A stretch of DNA of 64,000 nucleotides from Pseudoxanthomonas indica (lineage in GTDB: Bacteria > Pseudomonadota > Gammaproteobacteria > Xanthomonadales > Xanthomonadaceae), in contig NZ_FUZV01000002.1 in NCBI RefSeq assembly GCF_900167565.1, positions 1,364,001-1,428,000 on the forward strand. The letters are read 5' to 3'. A program made the translations under genes and the position numbers. Positions 62,390-64,000 of the stretch are shown here, piece by piece (the stretch's first letter is position 1; the number at the start of each line of letters is the position of its first letter). The notes under the pieces are model-generated. The model saw nothing but the letters and a program-made list of their open reading frames with translations, was not told where the DNA came from and searched no databases.

Positions 62390-63613
62390 ATGAGCCAGCA
62401 CGAGCTGCCGCCGATTGAACTCAAGCTCGCCACGGATGCAGCCGTGGCGGTTGGCATGCCCGTGTCTGCGAAACAGAACCTGATGGATCTGGATCGCGAG
62501 GGCCTGGAGCGCTTCTTCATGGAGCGCCTGGGCGAACAGAAGTTCCGTGCGCATCAGGTGATGAAGTGGATTCATCACCGCTACGTCACCGACTTCGATC
62601 AGATGACCGATCTCGGCAAGGCCCTGCGCGCGAAGTTGCAGGAACATGCCGAGGTCGTCGTCCCGCAGGTCGTGTTCGACAAGCCGTCCAACGACGGCAC
62701 GCACAAGTGGCTGCTGGGGATGGGCGTGGACGGCAAGAACGCCGTCGAAACCGTATATATCCCGGACAAGAACCGCGGCACGCTGTGCGTGTCTTCGCAG
62801 GTGGGTTGTGGTTTGAACTGCACGTTCTGCTCCACCGCCACGCAAGGCTTCAACCGCAACCTGACCACCGCCGAAATCATCGGCCAGGTGTGGGTGACCG
62901 CCCGCCACCTGGGCAACGTGCCCGCGCAGAACCGTCGCCTCACCAACGTGGTGATGATGGGGATGGGCGAGCCGCTGATGAATTTCGACAACGTCGTGCG
63001 CGCCATGAACATCATGCGCGACGATCTGGGCTACGGCCTGGCCAGCAAGCGCGTGACGCTGTCCACCTCGGGTCTGGTGCCGATGATCGATCGGCTGTCC
63101 ACCGAAACGGACGTCTCGCTGGCGGTCTCCCTGCATGCGCCCACCGATGCGCTGCGCGAGCAGCTGGTGCCGCTCAACAAGAAGTATCCCGTCGCCGAAC
63201 TGATGGCGTCGTGCGTGCGTTACCTGCGCGCCAACAAGAAGCGCGACTCGGTAACCTTCGAGTACACGCTGATGAAGGGCATCAACGATCAGCCCGAGCA
63301 TGCGCGGCAGCTGGCGCAGCTGATGCGCAAATTCAGCAATGCCGCGCAGCTCAAGGATGCCGGCAAGGTCAACCTGATCCCGTTCAACCCGTTCCCCGGC
63401 ACCCGCTACGAGCGGTCACCGGACGAAGTCATCCGCTCCTTCCAGAAGATCCTGCTCGACGCCCACGTGTTGACCATGGTCCGACGCACCCGTGGCGATG
63501 ACATCGACGCGGCCTGCGGCCAGCTCAAGGGCCAGGTGATGGATCGCACCCGCCGCCAAGCCGAGTTCCGCCGTCATCTGCAGGAACAGGGCATCGACGA
63601 TGCAGCGGCTTAA
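62390..63613 (+). CDS. rlmN: Dual-specificity RNA methyltransferase RlmN
   Basis: A 407-residue radical SAM enzyme that methylates A2503 of 23S rRNA and A37 of some tRNAs. The cluster-binding motif CxxxCxxC is C140-GLN-C144-TF-C147. A methyl-carrying Cys is expected near the C-terminus, in the DIDAACGQL segment. [12 protein letters not shown] is the SAM-contact GGE-like motif. It starts 9 bases after ndk; its end overlaps the pilF start by 14 bases. Confidence 0.96.
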   Translation: MSQHELPPIELKLATDAAVAVGMPVSAKQNLMDLDREGLERFFMERLGEQKFRAHQVMKWIHHRYVTDFDQMTDLGKALRAKLQEHAEVVVPQVVFDKPSNDGTHKWLLGMGVDGKNAVETVYIPDKNRGTLCVSSQVGCGLNCTFCSTATQGFNRNLTTAEIIGQVWVTARHLGNVPAQNRRLTNVVMMGMGEPLMNFDNVVRAMNIMRDDLGYGLASKRVTLSTSGLVPMIDRLSTETDVSLAVSLHAPTDALREQLVPLNKKYPVAELMASCVRYLRANKKRDSVTFEYTLMKGINDQPEHARQLAQLMRKFSNAAQLKDAGKVNLIPFNPFPGTRYERSPDEVIRSFQKILLDAHVLTMVRRTRGDDIDAACGQLKGQVMDRTRRQAEFRRHLQEQGIDDAAA

Positions 63614-64000
63614 GCTCAGCCTGCTCCTGATTCCCTTTGTGCTGGCCACGGCCAGCTGCAGTCGCCTGACCATAGTCAAACCCAAGATGGAACGTGAGGA
63701 CGGCGAGCAGATCGCCGAGAGCTATCACGTCCAGGACAGCCCGGCGACCAAGAAGCGCATGGAAACCGAAAACGCCCTGCAGCGCAGCACCCAGCGCCTG
63801 CGTGCCGGCGACCTGGATGCCGCCGAACGCAACGCCCGCGCCGCGCTCAAGGCCACCCCGGATTCGGCCGACGCCTTCACCTTGCTGGCCATCGTGGCCG
63901 AGCGCCGCGGCCAGGCCAAGCAGGCGGGCGAGTCCTACAAGCGCGCGGTGGATCTCAAGCCCGACGTGGGCGCCTACCAGAACAATTACGGCACCTGGCT
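63600..64000 (+). CDS. pilF: Type IV pilus biogenesis lipoprotein PilF/PilW, N-terminal part (truncated by window edge)
   Basis: The first 133 codons of a lipoprotein ([22 protein letters not shown], lipid Cys at residue 20) that starts inside the end of rlmN. The mature part shows the start of a TPR array: [73 protein letters not shown]. PilF is the pilotin that brings the PilQ secretin to the outer membrane. The position after rlmN is as in other gammaproteobacteria. The C-terminus is outside the window. Confidence 0.9.
   Translation, partial: MQRLKLSLLLIPFVLATASCSRLTIVKPKMEREDGEQIAESYHVQDSPATKKRMETENALQRSTQRLRAGDLDAAERNARAALKATPDSADAFTLLAIVAERRGQAKQAGESYKRAVDLKPDVGAYQNNYGTW

Overview
The window is a chromosomal segment of a high-GC gammaproteobacterium, most likely a member of the Xanthomonadaceae/Lysobacteraceae (the Lysobacter, Pseudoxanthomonas, Stenotrophomonas group). 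The grounds are lineage-typical genes (a FFLEELY-motif protein, a transmembrane repetitive protein, several TonB C-terminal-domain proteins, secreted RHS) next to a standard gammaproteobacterial core: serC-pheA-aroA, serS, rne/rluC, cmk-rpsA-ihfB-lapAB and ndk-rlmN-pilF. Species cannot be fixed from the sequence alone. Both window edges cut genes: a patatin-like phospholipase on the left and pilF on the right.

Layout. 1-4 kb: lipase fragment, FFLEELY protein, PHA-system protein, FHA membrane protein and the periplasmic methionine-sulfoxide repair pair msrPQ. 4-8 kb: serC, pheA and aroA (serine and aromatic amino acid synthesis), with a triple GC-hairpin repeat between pheA and aroA. 8-12 kb: two TonB-like proteins, serS, an AlkD-like repair protein, and azoR divergent from a LysR regulator. 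13-18 kb: tRNA-Ser(UGA) with an unusual inverted copy of its 3' end, then small or accessory genes and an orphan LuxR-type response regulator. 18-24.7 kb: RNase E with a structured leader, rluC, phhB with a TonB-domain lipoprotein, and nfuA. 24.7-35.6 kb: transmembrane repetitive protein, two monoheme cytochromes c, and a one-adaptor/two-permease RND operon.

35.6-41.6 kb is the most accessory-looking part. It holds a secreted RHS-repeat protein with a variable HExxH (zincin-like) C-terminal tip of lower GC, split by one frameshift, followed by a small lipoprotein that is the obvious candidate immunity factor. Direct repeats upstream may be an insertion-sequence relic.

41.7-48.6 kb is a run of minus-strand genes: TraB-family protein, GNAT acetyltransferase, the agmatine-to-putrescine enzymes AguB and AguA, an MFS-like transporter, a Tat-exported aldo/keto reductase and a type-B L36. 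48.7-57.4 kb is a co-directional block: cmk, rpsA, ihfB, lapA, lapB, an initiating glycosyl-phosphate transferase, a WbpM/CapD-like epimerase, galU and a CsaA-like tRNA-binding protein. It links translation, envelope-lipid control and surface polysaccharide initiation. 57.5-61.8 kb is a fatty-acid beta-oxidation operon (fadA plus a FadN-type multienzyme) behind a TetR regulator with a PsrA-like palindrome. 61.9-64 kb is ndk-rlmN-pilF; ndk has an intrinsic-terminator-like hairpin in its leader.

No CRISPR array, complete insertion sequence, prophage or rRNA gene was seen. Long antisense reading frames opposite the GC-rich genes are composition artefacts.
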